Notes under the pieces: generated by a model | Database searches by the model: none | What the model saw: the letters and a program-made list of their open reading frames with translations, nothing else | Told to the model about the DNA's origin: nothing | Origin: Aquarana catesbeiana | Lineage: Eukaryota > Chordata > Amphibia > Anura > Ranidae | Direction: 5' to 3' | Assembly (NCBI RefSeq): GCF_042186555.1 | Contig: NC_133329.1 | Location: 192,487,960 to 192,551,959 of the forward strand | Length of the DNA: 64,000 bases | Program-made: the position numbers and the translations under genes | Shown here: one piece after another, positions 1 to 10,277 of the stretch | Position numbering within the stretch: the first letter of the stretch is position 1 | How the letters are laid out: each line of letters opens with the position of its first letter

Positions 1-1320
1 GAACTACTAACAGCTAAAACCAACAGACACTATTCTGTACTACTTCTATTGGACCTCTCTGCTTCCTTTGACACAGTGGACCATCCCCTCCTCCTCAAAA
101 AACTCCACTCCTTTGGTCTCCATGACTGTACTCTTTGCTGGTTCTCATCCTACCTATCCCACCGCTCCTTCAGTTTCACTTACAACTCTACTTCCTTGGG
201 GGCCCCTTTCTGTTGGACCTCTCCTTTTTTCAATCTACACCACCTCCCTGGGTCAGTTGATTGCCTCCCATGGCTTTCAATATCATCGTAATGCTGATGA
301 CACCCAAGTCTATCTCTCCATCTGTCTTCTCACGCATCACCAACTTACTAACAGACATATCAACCTTTATGCTAGAAAGCAGCTAATCCAGGAGTCACAT
401 CACTTCATCAAACTCAACCCATCCAAAACCGAGCTCATGATATTTCCTCCCCCACATGCCACTTCCCTTGACTTCTGTCAAAATCAAGGGCTCAACCATC
501 AACCCGTCCCCCCACGCCATGGTCCTAGGTGTAATCCTGGACTCTAAACTATCCTTTCAGCCCCACATCAAAACGTTATCCAAAGCTTGCTGCCTCAACC
601 TCCGCAACATCTCCAAGATACGCCCCTTCCTAACCAATGTCACCACAAAGCTTCTAATCCACTCCCTGGTCATCTCTCGACTACTGCAACTCCCTCCTCA
701 TTGGCTTACCTCTAAATAGGCTATCCCCCTTCAGTCTCTCATGAATGCTGCTGCCAGGCTCATTCACCTTACAAACCGCTCTGCATCTGCTACACCCCTT
801 TGCCGATCCCTCCATTGGCTGCCACTCAACCAACAAATAAAATTAAAGATACTAACAATAAATTACAAAGCCATCCACAGCCTGGCCCCCCCTACATCAC
901 TAACCTGGTCTCAAAATACCAACCAAAACGTTCTCTTGGGTTCTCCAAAGACCTCCTGCTCTCTAGCTCCCTTGTAACCTCATCCCATGCTCACCTCCAG
1001 GACTTCTCAAGAGCCTCCCACCCTCTGGAATGCTCTACCCCAATCTGTTTGACTTTTTCCTACTTTGTCTACTTTCAAACCATCTCAGAAAACTCATCTT
1101 TTCAGAGAAGCCTATCTGGCTCCTACCTAACAACTGGTACATTTATTTTTGTCATCTGCAAATCCCCCACAGTTATTACCTTTTGTATCTCTTGACCCTC
1201 ACTCCTAGATTGTAAGCTCTAAGGAACAGGGCCCTCTGATTTCTACTGTATTAAAGTGTACTGTATTTGTATACCCTCAAGTTGTAAACTTGGCGCTATA
1301 TAAATCCTGTATAATAATAA
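1..1320 (+). mobile_element. L2/CR1-clade LINE, 3' part, decayed
   Basis: Non-LTR retrotransposon reverse transcriptase in broken frames. The first frame (from 49) reads LDLSASFDTVDHPLLLKKLH, the RT block with the first catalytic Asp. The 68-547 frame carries NADDTQVYL, a degraded form of the usual ADDT catalytic block (Tyr to Asn), and KLNPSKTELMIF. Later frames (456-719, 741-977) carry LGVILDSKLSF and RSLHWLPLNQQIKLKIL, which are typical of the C-terminal part of L2/CR1-type ORF2. The 3' end (about 1205-1325) is AGATTGTAAGCT, then GCGCTATATAAATCCTG and an (ATA)n tail. At least three frameshifts make it inactive. The 5' part lies outside the window. Clade assignment is from motif memory, so L2 versus CR1 is not certain. 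Confidence 0.8.
366..395 (+). repeat. 30-bp exact repeat, copy 1
   Basis: The stretch beginning TTTATGCTAGAAAGCAGC inside the LINE is found again, unchanged as far as I can read, at 1760-1789 outside it. The flanks of the two copies differ. Confidence 0.7.
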
Positions 1321-1759
1321 TAAAATTGGTGCCAAGGGAGTAAAGATGCTTGCACACAACCTTTTTCAGTCTGCCTTACATTTACACATGTTGCAGAGCT
1401 AAAGTTGCATATAATTATAAAAATGCCAAGTTGAAGGTTAAAAAATATTGTCCAAATTTTTATTTTTTTCTGTTTCCCCAACGAAATGAATAGAGAACAT
1501 AGAAAGTTGAAAATTAGATAATCAGCTCATCAAGTACACACATATGACTTAAAAAATATATATATTTAAAAAATGCATACTTCTGCACAATAAACCAGCA
1601 AACATATCTCCTCTTAGGGTTCATGTATGATTATATGTTACATTGAATTATTTATTCCATTCAATGGCAGCAAACTGCCTGTCCCCAACCAACACACATG
1701 TCCAATGAATCCACATGCAAAAAACAGATTGGAAAGATGCAGAACATTCTTTTCATGAC

Positions 1760-1789
1760 TTTATGCTAGAAAGCAGCTAATCCAGGAGT
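1760..1789 (+). repeat. 30-bp exact repeat, copy 2
   Basis: Second copy of the 30-bp segment seen at 366-395. It lies in otherwise unassigned AT-rich DNA (1330-1801), where I see no gene and no other LINE sequence. Confidence 0.7.
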
Positions 1790-1801
1790 TTACTGTTAGC
1801 G

Positions 1802-2268
1802 TTAAAGAAGAATTCTAGGTTTGGCATTTTTTTTACATAGTTACAACTTGGGGTCCAACTTGGAGTATGTCGTCATACTTTCCACTTCATCCAATCAGAG
1901 AATGCTTTGCATTCATTGAGAAAATGCAGCCACCCTGTGTTTAGAAAGGAGCAGGGCAGTGGCGCTGCATGGAACCCAGAAGCTAGTGGAGATCACCATA
2001 AGAATGGCATTTATAACAATGAACAATTATGACCTATGCCACAAAAGTCACAGCCTATAATGGCTTGTGTCCTATATGCCAAGCTGAACAACCCTTTGTG
2101 TTATCCAAATTAAGACTGTTCCAGGGCACATGTTTTTAAATGTTCAGAAGAGCCGCTGAAGAAACTTGATCGGAGGCGATCCAACACTACTTAATGGACT
2201 TTTCAGGAAGGAGTCATATGAACCCGATGTCTTTTCAACACTATTATTCTGTGGCATTTCTCCTTTAA
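1802..2268. mobile_element. TTAA-flanked MITE, about 467 bp
   Basis: Begins TTAAAGAAGAATTCTAGG and ends GGCATTTCTCCTTTAA, so the two ends form an imperfect inverted repeat (TTAAAGRAGAAW) bounded by TTAA. No coding capacity. It belongs to the group of TTAAAG-ended MITEs that recurs through this window. TTAA targets are known for piggyBac and Kolobok transposons. Because the first bases after TTAA are AG rather than CC, I do not assign it to the piggyBac family seen elsewhere here. Confidence 0.5.
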
Positions 2269-2561
2269 GAAAATCATCTTCATCATCTGGAATTGTACCC
2301 TGCTGTATGTACAGAAGATGGTTAGATACAAATATATACACTTTATAACTATATTACTATTGAAATTCAAATAAAATATAATATAACTAGCAGTGTTACT
2401 GGAAGACACATTTACAATGCATGAGACAGTAAAAGTAACCCAATAAAAATAAAGGGTTTAGAATGAGCTCTGCTGTTTTGTGTCTGTAATCCTAAAAAAA
2501 AAAAATCAGATGCTGGTTTGGTACTGGCTTAAAAGAATAGTGCAGGGTATGAAAAAAAAAT

Positions 2562-3475
2562 GGATTTTTATAACAACTTACCTGTAAAATCCTTTTCTTT
2601 TGAGGTACATCACGGGACACAGAGCCTCATTAATTACTGATGGGTTATGTAGTATCACAACGTGATTGGACACTGGTCACACCCTAAACAGGAAGGGGGA
2701 CGGAAAGTATTCATACCCCCTTAAATTTTTCACTCTTTGTTATATTGCAGCCATTTGCTAAAATCATTTAAGTTCATTTTTTTTTTCTTCATTAATGTAC
2801 ACACAGCACCCCATATTGACAGAAAAACACAGAATTGTTGACATTTTTGCAGATTTATTAAAAAAGAAAAACTGAATAACCCTTTGCTGTGACACTCATA
2901 TATTTAACTCAGGTGCTGTCCATTTCTTGTGATCATCCTTGAGATGGTTCTACACTTCCATTTTAGTCCAGCTGTTTTTGATTATACTGATTGGACTTGA
3001 TTAGGAAAGCCACACACCTAATTGAGCATCTCTGGAGAGACCTAAAAATGGCTGTCCACCAACGTTTACCATCCAACCTGACAGAACTGGAGAGGATCTG
3101 CAAGGAGAAATGGCAGAGGATCCCCAAATCCAGTTGTGAAAAACTTGCTGCATCTTTCCCAAAAATACTCATGGCTGTATTAGATCAAAAGGGAGCTTCT
3201 ACTAAATACTGAGCAAAGGGTCTGAATACTTAGGACCATGTGATATTTCAGTTTTTCTTTTTAATAAATCTGCAAAAATGTCAACAATTCTGTGTTTTTC
3301 TGTCAATATGGGGTGCTGTGTGTACATTAATGAGGAAAAAAATGAACTTAAATGATTTTAGCAAATGGCTGCAATATAACAAAGAGTGAAACATTTAGGG
3401 AGGTCTGAATACATTCCGTCCCCCTACTGGGGATACCTCAGTTTTGTAGCAAAGCAATATAAGTGTATTAGAAGA
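2562..3475 (-). repeat. DIRS 3' inverted terminal repeat, split by Tc1
   Basis: Plus-strand text GTACATCACGGGACACAGAG, then ACTGATGGGTTATGTAGT, GACACTGGTCACACCC and (after the Tc1 insertion) TACTGGGGATACCTCAGTTT matches the reverse complement of 25576-25730 nearly base for base. The outer edge beginning GGATTTTTATAACAAC (2562) differs from the outer edge of the other terminal repeat, as in known DIRS elements. Confidence 0.88.
2694..3425 (+). mobile_element. Tc1/mariner-type element, internally deleted
   Basis: Long terminal inverted repeats: the left end GGGGACGGAAAGTATTCATA is mirrored by TCTGAATACATTCCGTCCCC at the right, and the shared arm runs about 200 bp (for example AACACAGAATTGTTGACA and its complement near 3275). 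The centre keeps only the transposase C-terminus (about 2991-3212), with IEHLWRDLK, the block holding the third catalytic acidic residue of the DD34E family, and NLTELERICKEKW, ending GASTKY. The N-terminal DNA-binding part and first two Asp residues are deleted, so it cannot be autonomous. It sits inside the 3' terminal repeat of the DIRS. Confidence 0.88.
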
Positions 3476-3481
3476 GGGGCG

Positions 3482-3604
3482 GGACCTCTGTGTCCTGTGA
3501 TGTACCTCAAAAGAAAAGGATTTTACAGGTAAGCTGTTATAAAAATCCTATTTTCTTTCTCGTACATCACGGGACACAGAGCCTCAGTAATTACTGATGG
3601 GATG
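3482..3604 (-). repeat. DIRS internal complementary region
   Basis: Two joined segments: 3482-3548 (GTACCTCAAAAGAAAAGGAT, ACAGGTAAGCTGTTATAAAA) is the reverse complement of the left outer edge at 2562-2625. 3549-3604 (TTTTCTTTCTCGTACATCAC, AGTAATTACTGATGGGA) is the reverse complement of the right outer edge at 25682-25730. Known DIRS1 biology uses such a region to bring the two ends together while circular DNA is made. Seeing both halves in the expected order strongly supports the DIRS assignment. Confidence 0.88.
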
Positions 3605-3890
3605 TAACAGAGCAATGCTATTTGAGGGGAAGGGACCACACAACGTAGGGTGTAATCAGACCTGAGGACCTTGTACCGCTGCCTGCAGCACACTACGCCC
3701 AAAGGCGATATTCTCATGCCTTCCCACATCCACCTGATAAAATCTGGGGAATGTATGGACTGAAAACCAGGTTGCGGATTTGCAGATTTGAGCCATAGAG
3801 GCCCGGTGGAGTGTGCCTTGATTTGAAAAGGTGGAATTTTCTGTTTCAAACTGTAAGCTTGAATAATCATTTGTCAAATCCATTTAGAAA
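3605..3890 (-). pseudogene. DIRS tyrosine recombinase, C-terminal catalytic part
   Basis: Continuation of the recombinase frame left at 18724, separated by the L1 insertion at codons reading STISK. An in-frame TGA follows TISKWI. Then come the HxxR box, here KAHSTGPLWL with Gly where the conserved Arg is expected, and the nucleophile box VHTFPRFYQVD with the Tyr kept. The reading frame then overlaps the internal complementary region. The stop and the lost box-II Arg both indicate a dead enzyme. Family role: cleavage and joining of circular DIRS DNA at the target through a 3'-phosphotyrosine. Confidence 0.8.
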
Positions 3891-4017
3891 TGGTAGATTT
3901 TTTTTGGGCGTGGCCTGACCTGGAACGAAGATGGCTGCTTAGCTTAGAAGCTCCTGCCACCTCACGACCTGAACTTAATTTACCGGAGGCACACTCGACC
4001 CAAACCTGCCTACACAA

Positions 4018-5135
4018 ATGGGAACTGCCTCGAGGAACACATCTGCTTCCCGATCCCGTTCGCCCAGGGAACACCCAGAGACTACGGGCCATAATATCCC
4101 AGACATGTTCCGCTCCGGCAGGGGAAACATGGCGTCCTCCCGCCATGGGAACTCACATACAGCGACTCTCTCGCAATTGGGATCACCACCCGTCACTCTC
4201 CCTCCTATTTCAACAGCCGGGAATGACAAAGAGCCACATACACAACCTCACCTTAACATCCACGACCTGAGAACAATTGCAGCGGACATAAAGGACACAC
4301 TCTCAGCTGCAATTTCGGAACTGTGCCTTGACATACATACACTCACCGATAGAGTGCAGGCCGCTGAAAAGATGGCGGAGCGTCAGGAGATACAGATCCG
4401 CAAGACCACACATCAAGTTGACACCCATACCCTCCAAATGCGAGATATGCAAAGGCACCTTGAAGACCTTGATAATAGAGGCAGACGCCATAACCTAAGA
4501 ATAAGAGGAATCCCAGAAGCAATCAAAGGAAACCAAATACTGCTATCCATCACAGGACTGTTCAATGACCTTCTGAACAGACCCCAATCGAAATAGAGAG
4601 GATCCATCGAGCTTTGAGACCCAGGGGCAGGGACACTGATCCCCCAAGGGACATAATCTGCTCCCTAGTAGATTTCAAGATTAAGGAAGAGATTCTCAGA
4701 CAGGCCAGAGGCAAATCGCAAATCGTTCATGAAGGGAAAACTGTCCAGATTTACCAAGATCTCTCCGGTATAACACTTCAATATCGCAGAGATCTGAGAC
4801 CCTTGCTGGACATTCTCCGCTCTAAGAACATACCATACAAATGGAAGTTCCCTTTCTGCCTCTCCCAGGGTCGTACGGCACTTCTGAAAGTGCCTGAAGA
4901 CCTTCACCACTTTTGCGAAACCCTCAATATCCCGTTGGTAGATGTGCCGAATTGGTATGCTGATTTTCGCCATTTGGCTTTGAGGAGAGAACACCAATCT
5001 GAGGAGCCTATGGAGACGCAAGGCACAAGATACAGAAGGAGACGCTTTCCCTCGACTCCAACACAGCGCAATCCCCGGTACGACTTCAGCTCATCTGACT
5101 CTCCTAATGCAAGGAGAGCCCGAAGGGACCACTAA
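4018..5135 (+). pseudogene. L1 ORF1 protein, copy 1, frameshifted
   Basis: RNA-binding chaperone ORF of the LINE. Starts MGTASRNTSASRSRSPRE, matching the start of the intact ORF1 at 7464. A coiled-coil stretch (IAADIKDTLSAAISEL onward) leads to RRHNLRIRGIPEA, the beginning of the RRM-like domain. The frame stops at 4596 and resumes near 4585-4614 in another frame (RPRGRDTDPPRDIICSLVDF) through the C-terminal domain (GKTVQIYQDLSG, YKWKFPFCL, VPNWYADF) to a basic tail. A small indel around 4580 explains the break. It pairs with ORF2 at 6793 after a long spacer. Confidence 0.85.
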
Positions 5136-6792
5136 GCCTCCCTACAGGTATTCAGTATTACAAGGTTGCCGGTTTGCCGCATTCAGTCATGTTTATGACA
5201 CACTTTTTTTTGTTTAGTTTTGGACTTATGGTTTGACTGTTTTTTATTATAAAAGCTTGGATACTGTGAACCGATAAAAACTTGGATACTGTGAACCGTC
5301 TCGGACGTCCACAGCACCCTCACGATATACCCAACTACACCATGGAATTACCCCCACACACTGCGGCTGTGGAGTTGGACAGTAAATTGCTTGTGAACAT
5401 TGGCTTAACATCACGAGAATAGTTTAAACTATCAACCCCAAAATGCACAGCGAGCGGCTTCCGGATGTACGTTATGGACATTAGTCACATGTCATCGGAC
5501 TTCCTTTTACAGCCACATTCTCATTAAGACGGCACATCACCAGTCAACACAGTTATCAACTGCTTACCCATACATTGGACCAGGATCCTGGATAAAGAGA
5601 GATCACCCTTCCTAGCCGGATTCAAACTATTAAAGACCACATGGCTGAAGATTTTCCTTTCGCCCACACAGGAGCAGTTTACTGGAACCCACCGCCGACT
5701 TGGACTTCTCACAGACCAACCTCCCCCACTACAGGGGCATCTTTAAACACAAGAATGAACTTCTACTCAGCGGGCTATGACACGGCTGACTGCTCTCCTG
5801 GTAGCGGACTCATGTACCAGGTATGGTGCCAAAAATAAAAACCTGTCTATAACTCATACATAGGTACATGGGTCAATACTTTTCGACACACAACTGTTCC
5901 CCTTGCCATTACTCCCATCTGATAGCCTATATTAACTACAGACCTGTTCCCGAATAGGCCCGTACTGCTCAGCTGAAAACAAACTTTTTCACCTTAATTA
6001 TATCAATCAGATTGAACACAACTCAGATATACACTCACAGGTATCCAACTATACTTACCGTTTTGATGTTACACTTTTGAATGTTTTGGTTCTTTATTTT
6101 TAGTAAGAAATTACTTATACTAGTTCAAAGTATATATATTTGCTATTTGACATTATTTTTCTGTAATCTTACAATTTTTTATCATACAAACGATTATCAC
6201 TAGATAAGCTGCACTCTGGCTTTTACACAGATTGCCTCACTGAGGACAGAGGACATCCCCAGATCTCCAACTTAAGAGCACCCATGGTACACTTGCTTAC
6301 TAAGGTTACACTGACACATGAAGGGTGGTTTACACTTTCGCATACATAAGTTCACCTATTACCCTAAAATACTGGGGATGTATCCCCTTTATATCCAGAC
6401 AGTACCTCATCTCATGAATCACCCATTGATGACGCACACACCCTCCCTAATATTTTCTTTCAATGGTCGGTGAGTGGCAGGTGTCTCGTGACACTAGGTA
6501 CTTTTAAAACTACAAACACTCTCTTGTGACAGGTTATTGCCATCCCCCACACAGTAGTGGAATAGGGTGCAATTCCGCAAATCGCGGAGTGCACGGTATT
6601 TCTACTCTGTACCCTACCGATTCTCGATTATCACTGAGGCGGGTGATTTATATCCTCGTCGCCTCATCGGTTGTTCCAGAGGGTTTAAGTACCCAAACCA
6701 CAGCTCATCCTAATTTTAACAGAACCCCTCCTCCTACCCTCCTACCCCACTGCCCTTGACTTCTCTTTACGCATCCATTTCTGACAGAAGCA
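5136..6792 (+). other. Long inter-ORF spacer of L1 copy 1
   Basis: About 1.66 kb with no credible ORF between ORF1 and ORF2. The equivalent region of copy 2 (8604-10277) is almost the same length. A block near 6545 (CCCCCACACAGTAGTGG, then CCGCAAATCGCGG) has a counterpart near 10041 in copy 2. Confidence 0.6.
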
Positions 6793-7351
6793 ATGGCGCC
6801 CACCCACATAACAAATGACAAGACTCAGTCTACCACTCAAATCAAATTATGCTCCATAAACATACGAGGACTCAACACACCCGAGAAACGGTCACAATTA
6901 CTCTCTTCCCTACTAAAGTCGAAAAATCATATTGCCCTTATCCAAGAAACACAATTCCGAACGGACGACATACCTAAGCTTTATGACAGACACTTCCTGA
7001 CAGTACACCATGCATCTAATAAAGATGCTAAATCAAAAGGGGTATCCATTCTCATATCAAAAAATTGCTCAATTACTATCACTGACATTCAGAGAGATCC
7101 TCAAGGGAGGTTCCTTTTTATAAAGGGTAACCTACATAATAGACTTATCACCATCGCAAATCTCTATGCACCAAACACTGCACGGGTTGCCTTTTTTCGT
7201 AAAACGCTCCAACAATTGCAAACATTCTACTCAGGTACCTTAATAGTTGGTGGTGACTTTAATGTAGCCCTTAATCCATCAATCGACACGTCTAATGGTC
7301 TATCAGCTCTGACATACAAGGCCCTTCGTGCGATAAAGATTCAACTCAAGG
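6793..7351 (+). pseudogene. L1 ORF2 endonuclease domain, copy 1, 5' part
   Basis: AP-type endonuclease N-terminus of ORF2: SINIRGLNTPEKR (Asn), ALIQETQFR (catalytic Glu), ANLYAPNTARV and VGGDFNVALNP (Asp and Asn). The frame runs into LINE copy 2 after AIKIQLK. The protein continues at 14707 on the far side of that insertion, with no bases missing apart from the target duplication. The enzyme nicks target DNA to prime reverse transcription. Confidence 0.88.
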
Positions 7352-7463
7352 GGGGCGTGGCCTGACCTGGCATGAAGATGGCTGCTTAAACCAATAGCTC
7401 CTGATATCCAAGACCTGCTACCAATCTATCGGTGGTTCTAACGCCATTTACTCGGCCAAAAAT
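7352..7463 (+). promoter_or_regulatory. L1 5' end with a YY1-like box
   Basis: A short 5'UTR of about 110 bp. The motif GAAGATGGCTGCTTA (7373-7387) lies some 20 bp from the start, and copy 1 has GAAGATGGCTGCTTAG at 3928. The core AAGATGGC matches the YY1 site consensus. YY1 is known to bind near the start of human L1 and to help set the transcription start. A promoter role here is inference. Confidence 0.45.
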
Positions 7464-8603
7464 ATGGGGACTGCGTCCCGGAACGCCTCAACCTCTCAGT
7501 CCCGCTCACCCAGAGAGCAACCGGGCAACGCTGGACACAATATTCCAGAAATGTTCCGGACAAACAGGGGTAACATGGCGTCTTCCCGCCTCAGTAACCC
7601 AGAGGCCGCACCTTCCTTACAAACGGGAGCTCTAACAAACATTCTCCCGCTCGGCCAGACAAACGGAACCGAAGACCGACCACCACCGCAATTAAACATC
7701 CAGGACCTGCGGATGATAGCCGCAGACATTAAAGACACCCTGTCGGCAGCAATCTCGGAACTCCGTATAGACATCCGCGCCCTCTCTGACAGGGTGCAGA
7801 CAGTGGAAAAGATGGCGGATCGACAGGACCTTCAACTACGCAAAACGACTATGCATGTCGACACTCATACACTCCAGATGAGAGACATGCAAAGACACCT
7901 CGAGGATCTCGACAACCAGGGCAGACGCCACAATCTGCGGATCAGAGGTTTACTAGAATCGATCGAAGGCGAACAGATTGCGCATTCCGCCACAAGCCTG
8001 TTTAACGGTCTCCTCCACAGACCACTCCAGACGCACATTGAACTAGAAAGGATCCATAGGGCACTGCGGCCCAAAGGCAAAGACACAGATCCACTGAGGG
8101 ATGTCATCTGCTGTCTCACAGATTTTAGGATCAAGGAGGAAATACTCAAACAAGCCAGAGCCGTTCCACAAATAGTGCACGAAGGAAAAATAGTCCAAAT
8201 ATATCAAGACCTGTCAGGCATTACCCTCCAACACCGCAGGGATCTGAAGCCCCTGCTTGACACTCTGCGAGCTAAAAGCATTACCTACAAGTGGAAATTC
8301 CCTTTCTGTCTAGCCGCTACCTCTCAGGGCCGCTCGGCTTTTCTAAGGGTACCTGAAGGTCTCCCTCTATTCTGTGACACCCTGCACATCCCGAGGATAG
8401 AAGTACCCAACTGGTATGCGGAATTCCGCTGTTCCGCGGTCCGCAGAGAACACCCACCTGATGAACCCATGGAGGCTTCTCATACAAGCCAAAGGAGGAG
8501 AAGAACCTCATCCATCACACCGCCTCATGGAGCATACCGCGCTAACCGCCGTAACCATAGCCCGAACTCTCCCAACTCCAGGAGGGCCAGACGGGAACGC
8601 TAA
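7464..8603 (+). CDS. L1 ORF1 protein, copy 2, intact (379 aa)
   Basis: RNA-binding nucleic-acid chaperone that coats LINE RNA. The start MGTASRNASTSQSRSPRE is shared with copy 1. Visible order: a Ser/Arg-rich N-terminus (1-45), a coiled coil of about residues 80-152 (LNIQDLRMIAADIKDTLSAA onward) expected to trimerise, an RRM-like domain from residue 154 (RRHNLRIRGLLES), a C-terminal domain (VHEGKIVQIYQDLSGITLQH, TYKWKFPFCL, VPNWYAEF, to about 322), and an Arg-rich tail (RRRRTSS, NSRRARRER). Length is within the normal L1 ORF1 range. It is the longest undamaged mobile-element frame in the window. ORF2 follows after 1.67 kb. No zinc knuckle is seen, which favours the L1-type ORF1 over the CCHC type. 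Confidence 0.9.
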   Translation: MGTASRNASTSQSRSPREQPGNAGHNIPEMFRTNRGNMASSRLSNPEAAPSLQTGALTNILPLGQTNGTEDRPPPQLNIQDLRMIAADIKDTLSAAISELRIDIRALSDRVQTVEKMADRQDLQLRKTTMHVDTHTLQMRDMQRHLEDLDNQGRRHNLRIRGLLESIEGEQIAHSATSLFNGLLHRPLQTHIELERIHRALRPKGKDTDPLRDVICCLTDFRIKEEILKQARAVPQIVHEGKIVQIYQDLSGITLQHRRDLKPLLDTLRAKSITYKWKFPFCLAATSQGRSAFLRVPEGLPLFCDTLHIPRIEVPNWYAEFRCSAVRREHPPDEPMEASHTSQRRRRTSSITPPHGAYRANRRNHSPNSPNSRRARRER

Positions 8604-10277
8604 CGCTACCCGCAAGCTAAAGTAATTTTCGGGTTACAGTATTTCTGTTTAGGCCAAGTCGGACTTTCACCCACACTGGCCCGGATAAAGTTCCTTTTAT
8701 TTCAGTTACGTTTCTGTTCTCTTAGTTTTTACACACTAAAGACTGCACATGAGTACCTCCAAGCTGCGAAAACACAGTCTGCGAAATACCTGTTTAAACT
8801 AAATCTATAAGCGGCTTCTGCAAAGCTTCCACCTCCATACATATGGAATACTAACGATGGCTGCGTGTACTACAATCCCCAGAATGCAGGGCAACAACTC
8901 ACCGGAAACAAGTCAATGATCTCCATGGCAACGCAACCCGCTCCCGACATTCCTCATCCGGACACTAGTAATGCACCGGAAACACCAAGTGCAGAATGAT
9001 CTCTTACGTCAACATAAGGCGCCCTTCAGCCTAACAAACGGCGCCAGATTCCTGTCGACACAGGCCGCAAGGAGGTAACCCAGCGGACTACCCCTGGTCA
9101 AAACACTCCCGGAGAACATTCCATGGTCCTTTGCATCTACACACCGCAAGTCTCTCCCTACGGGGTCCGGAGGCGTCTCTGGCAACGGAACAACTACAAG
9201 AACAGCGCACTCCCGCTTAAGATTAAGGACTCACAGACGGGAAGGACAAAGCAACCGAATACATTACCCTTAGGAACATAAAGACTCTGGCTGCTTCCGA
9301 ATCCACGAATAACTACGGGAGGTATAATGCACTCGACTCTGCACCCCGCTCAGGTACTCTCCTTCTGTAGCCTGCAGCCATCACTAGACTTCCCAGTTAT
9401 GGTAACCACAGGGTAAAGCTTCAATGTCTACTCTTTTAGATACACATAACTGTGAAATTGACCTAGTTATCCAGGTACCCAGGATTGTTATTATTGTTAC
9501 ATATACGCATAAGTCCATGCTACACAAATGTAAGGTTTTCTTGGTTATAGTTCAAGCTCTTCCAAACAGATAACAGCATAGCTGTTGAGATTAGGTGTTT
9601 AGTTTACTGGATCTTCTAACCATACAACATAGACTGTACGGTCTTCTCGCCTTGCACTCTGGATCCTCTACTGCGCCTCTAGGGGGATGCCACGAGGTTC
9701 TCAGAGAGCCGAGAATACCCCTCCATGAGATTGGCTTGATGGCTGGACCTCAAGCCACTCTCATACAGGCAAACAACTCATGAATTTATGAACACTTGAA
9801 ATCTATGGTTCTTGTCAGAACAATGGAATTCATGCTAGCACTCCCTTCTCAGGGGCCCACGGCCCGCCCTGCCTTATCCCACCCTGACACCCACAACATT
9901 TTCCTCCAAGCCGAGAAAAGGAAAATTTGCACACACCACCTCAATATGCGATCTGTAGTCATAGGATAGTAGGACACCCAGGTATCACTACTCCACCACA
10001 CCTCATAATAACTCGTCTCGTGTCGGGTTTACGCCAACCCCCACACAGCTGCGGTGCAGTCTGCCAAACCGGGCTTCGCGGATTGGGGACTGTACCTGCG
10101 CTGTATCTTACCGATTTAATATTAACAACGAGACAGCTTCATTAATTAATATCTCTGCTGTCTCATCGGTATATCAAATCAACGCTACACACTCCATCAT
10201 TAGCCCCCATCATTCACACTGAGCACACTTTCCCAGAACCTTTTCCCCCGATACATCACCTTCCCCCGACGGAGGTC
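8604..10277 (+). other. Long inter-ORF spacer of L1 copy 2
   Basis: About 1.67 kb with no supported ORF. The block CCCCCACACAGCTGCGG (10041) and the following GTCTGCCAAACC parallel the block near 6545 in copy 1, as do the downstream stretches ACCGATT and TCTCATCGGT. Mammalian L1 inter-ORF spacers are tens of bases, so this is unusually long. Confidence 0.6.
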
